DNA of 64,000 nt from Streptomyces sp. H27-H5 (lineage in GTDB: Bacteria > Actinomycetota > Actinomycetes > Streptomycetales > Streptomycetaceae), in contig NZ_JAPNLK010000023.1 in NCBI RefSeq assembly GCF_026627505.1, positions 33,332 to 97,331 of the forward strand, written 5' to 3'. Position numbers and translations under genes: made by a program. Of the stretch, positions 62,863 through 64,000 are shown one piece after another. How positions within the stretch are numbered: position 1 is the first letter of the stretch; every line of letters begins with the position of its first letter. The notes beneath the pieces were generated by a model. The model was not told the origin of the DNA. It did not search any database and saw only the letters and a program-made list of their open reading frames with translations.

Positions 62863-63762
62863 ATGCGGCGAGCATGTCCAGGGCGTCCTGCGCGCGGCGT
62901 CGCTCACTACGGCGTGCTGCTCGAAAACGACGAGCCCCTGACGGCGTGCGCCACGCACTCACCCGAACTCGAGCCGATCGGCGAGCGTACAGCTCACCAC
63001 ACCTGCCAGAGCTGTACTCGGGCTCTCCTGGTGCTGACGACCCCGCCCCACGCTGGCGAGCTCGAAGCCCGGCCCGCAGCCGGTGCGGGAAGGAGCGCAG
63101 CCGCCCACCGCCCGATCCCCGGCCACCTGCTCGGCTACTGCGGCAAGCCTCTCGACCTCCGCCGCGCCACCGGCAAGCGGGCCTGCGCCAACTGCGCCCA
63201 CCTAACCAAGACGCTGGAGGCGCTGCGGGGGCGCGCGGGAGAACTCATCCTCCCCGCGGGCGAGTCGTGTCACAGCGACGACAGCCTGCTGTGGACTCCA
63301 CCCGGCGCCGGTCCCCTCACCTTCGGTCACCGCCGCAACAGCGCCACCGGCCAGACCTACTGCGGTGAACGGCAGCCCACCGTTCCGAACCCCGGGGCAC
63401 ACGAGTGCCCTGCCTGCCTGCGCCTGTGGGCCGAGGAGGAGACCTTCCGCCAGATGTACACCCTGCCCGAAATGCGCGTGCAGACCGCCGCATGGGCGGT
63501 CGATGTGCACGGCGCCTTCGAAGAGCGGGCGTGGCTGCTGGAGCCGGGCGACCGGTACACGATCTCGGGCTGCGGCGAAGGCCACCACGTGGTTGCCGTC
63601 TCCCGGAATCGCTACGCCAGCCATGTCGACCTCGTCGTCTATCTGCCTGGAGAGGACCGCATTGCCGATGCCCGAGTCCACTGCGACCGGCTCCTCGGCA
63701 TCGAGCGACCCTTCGCCGACGGCAGCACGACCGGACTGCCCGCCCCGCAACGCGAGGCGTAA
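62863..63762 (+). CDS. hypothetical protein with three His-Cys...CxxC (zinc-like) modules
   Basis: 299 residues from the ATG at 62863; the true start may be later. Three copies of one pattern are seen: H15-C29-C48xxC51, H88-C93-C108xxC111 and H156-C167-C182xxC185, the last two each with YCG at the second ligand and a helix starting CxxCxxL. This is the spacing of a small treble-clef zinc module. The C-terminal 100 residues (from about 195) are unlike the modules and include YTISGCGEGHHVVAVSRN, which may be a small beta-barrel. No known family. Confidence 0.6.
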   Translation: MRRACPGRPARGVAHYGVLLENDEPLTACATHSPELEPIGERTAHHTCQSCTRALLVLTTPPHAGELEARPAAGAGRSAAAHRPIPGHLLGYCGKPLDLRRATGKRACANCAHLTKTLEALRGRAGELILPAGESCHSDDSLLWTPPGAGPLTFGHRRNSATGQTYCGERQPTVPNPGAHECPACLRLWAEEETFRQMYTLPEMRVQTAAWAVDVHGAFEERAWLLEPGDRYTISGCGEGHHVVAVSRNRYASHVDLVVYLPGEDRIADARVHCDRLLGIERPFADGSTTGLPAPQREA

Positions 63763-63875
63763 CGAGCCGCACGCCGCCTGGGGAGATCCACCGAGCGGCT
63801 TTGGGCCACCCTGAGCGCGGGGTGGCCACCTTCCCACACGCGTCGCCAGCTGGACAGGCCCGGTTCCCCCTCCGC

Positions 63876-64000
63876 TAGTGCTGCTCCGCGAAAGTTCGTG
63901 GAGGGGGGTTCAGGCTTCCTGGAGGGGGCTGGCGGCGTAGGTCCACTTGAAGGGGCGGGCGGTCTCGTTCCGTTTGATCATGTAGTCGTCCATCTTGGCG
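63876..64000 (-). mobile_element. end of an IS630-type insertion sequence (continues past the window)
   Basis: The reverse strand of 63910-64000 encodes AKMDDYMIKRNETARPFKWTYAASPLQEA followed by a stop. This is the typical C-terminus of IS630/Tc1-mariner-like transposases (RNETARPFKWTY). The element boundary is probably the TA at 63876-63877, since IS630 elements insert at and duplicate TA; the terminal inverted repeat would begin there but its partner lies outside. Confidence 0.75.
63910..64000 (-). CDS. IS630-family transposase, C-terminal fragment (truncated by window edge)
   Basis: The last 29 codons and stop only. The DDE catalytic residues are outside the window, so whether the gene is intact is unknown. 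The tail motif RNETARPFKWTY is the basis for the family call. Confidence 0.75.
   Translation of the reverse strand, partial: AKMDDYMIKRNETARPFKWTYAASPLQEA

Overview
The window is a very GC-rich actinobacterial chromosome segment, almost certainly from Streptomyces. GTG starts are frequent, four-base ATGA/GTGA gene overlaps are common, and the families are typical of that genus: DUF574 methyltransferase, DUF6230/DUF6114, class F sortase, LysX, the ergothioneine operon and a menaquinone-type succinate dehydrogenase. No rRNA, tRNA or CRISPR array was found.

Layout. 1-9.4 kb: 3' part of an Fpg/Nei DNA glycosylase, a small membrane protein, a hypothetical protein, an ECF sigma factor, a CapA-like lipoprotein, a universal stress protein, the fused lysyl-phosphatidylglycerol synthase/lysyl-tRNA synthetase lysX and a polysaccharide deacetylase. 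8.7-12.9 kb: a cell-surface locus with a class F sortase and two secreted proteins that share the same C-terminal GGLGGS-membrane segment-RRRR ending, then a DUF4239 membrane protein and a His/Gly- and Pro-rich surface protein. 13.2-18.5 kb: a DUF574 methyltransferase translationally coupled to a PAS-GGDEF-EAL cyclic-di-GMP protein, then a flavin monooxygenase divergent from a TetR regulator, with a clear operator between them. 18.7-23.1 kb: a LysR regulator divergent from sdhCAB. 23.3-29.8 kb: a frameshifted phosphatase lipoprotein, a short class II UvrA, a luciferase-like flavin oxidoreductase, a HAD protein, dodecin, and an orphan sugar-binding lipoprotein with a DasR-like site in front. 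30.0-36.1 kb: an OlsB/OlsA-like ornithine-lipid pair convergent with the complete coupled operon egtABCD. 36.2-42.1 kb: a PARG-like protein, a frameshifted PemK/MazF gene, an amidase with a 12-bp palindrome at its start, a decayed alpha/beta hydrolase, an MFS transporter and a divergent LacI regulator sharing a 29-bp inverted repeat. 42.4-48.7 kb: a PcaF-like thiolase and benzaldehyde dehydrogenase (aromatic catabolism), a thioredoxin with a WCRPC active site, a flavin disulfide reductase, a metallophosphoesterase and a DUF2087 protein. 48.9-54.4 kb: a DUF6230-DUF6114-secreted protein operon with a readable promoter and operator, then MerR, RlmG-like, TPR and pirin genes.

From about 54.4 kb to the end the character changes. 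Base composition is less extreme, intergenic stretches are longer, and the gene content is accessory: a zinc-module protein, an AlbA_2 (Schlafen-type) protein, a DUF5677 protein, an HTH-NTPase-repeat (STAND-like) protein, a two-helix mini-protein, a protein with three His-Cys-CxxC modules, and the end of an IS630-type element at the right edge. This looks like a strain-specific island and is the most likely place for an undescribed system, possibly defence or regulatory. The other candidate for something new is the shared C-terminal signal next to the class F sortase.

Three genes (about 23.58, 37.15 and 39.01 kb) carry apparent single frameshifts, and one of them also has an internal deletion. 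Either this stretch is decaying or the sequence has a few indel errors.
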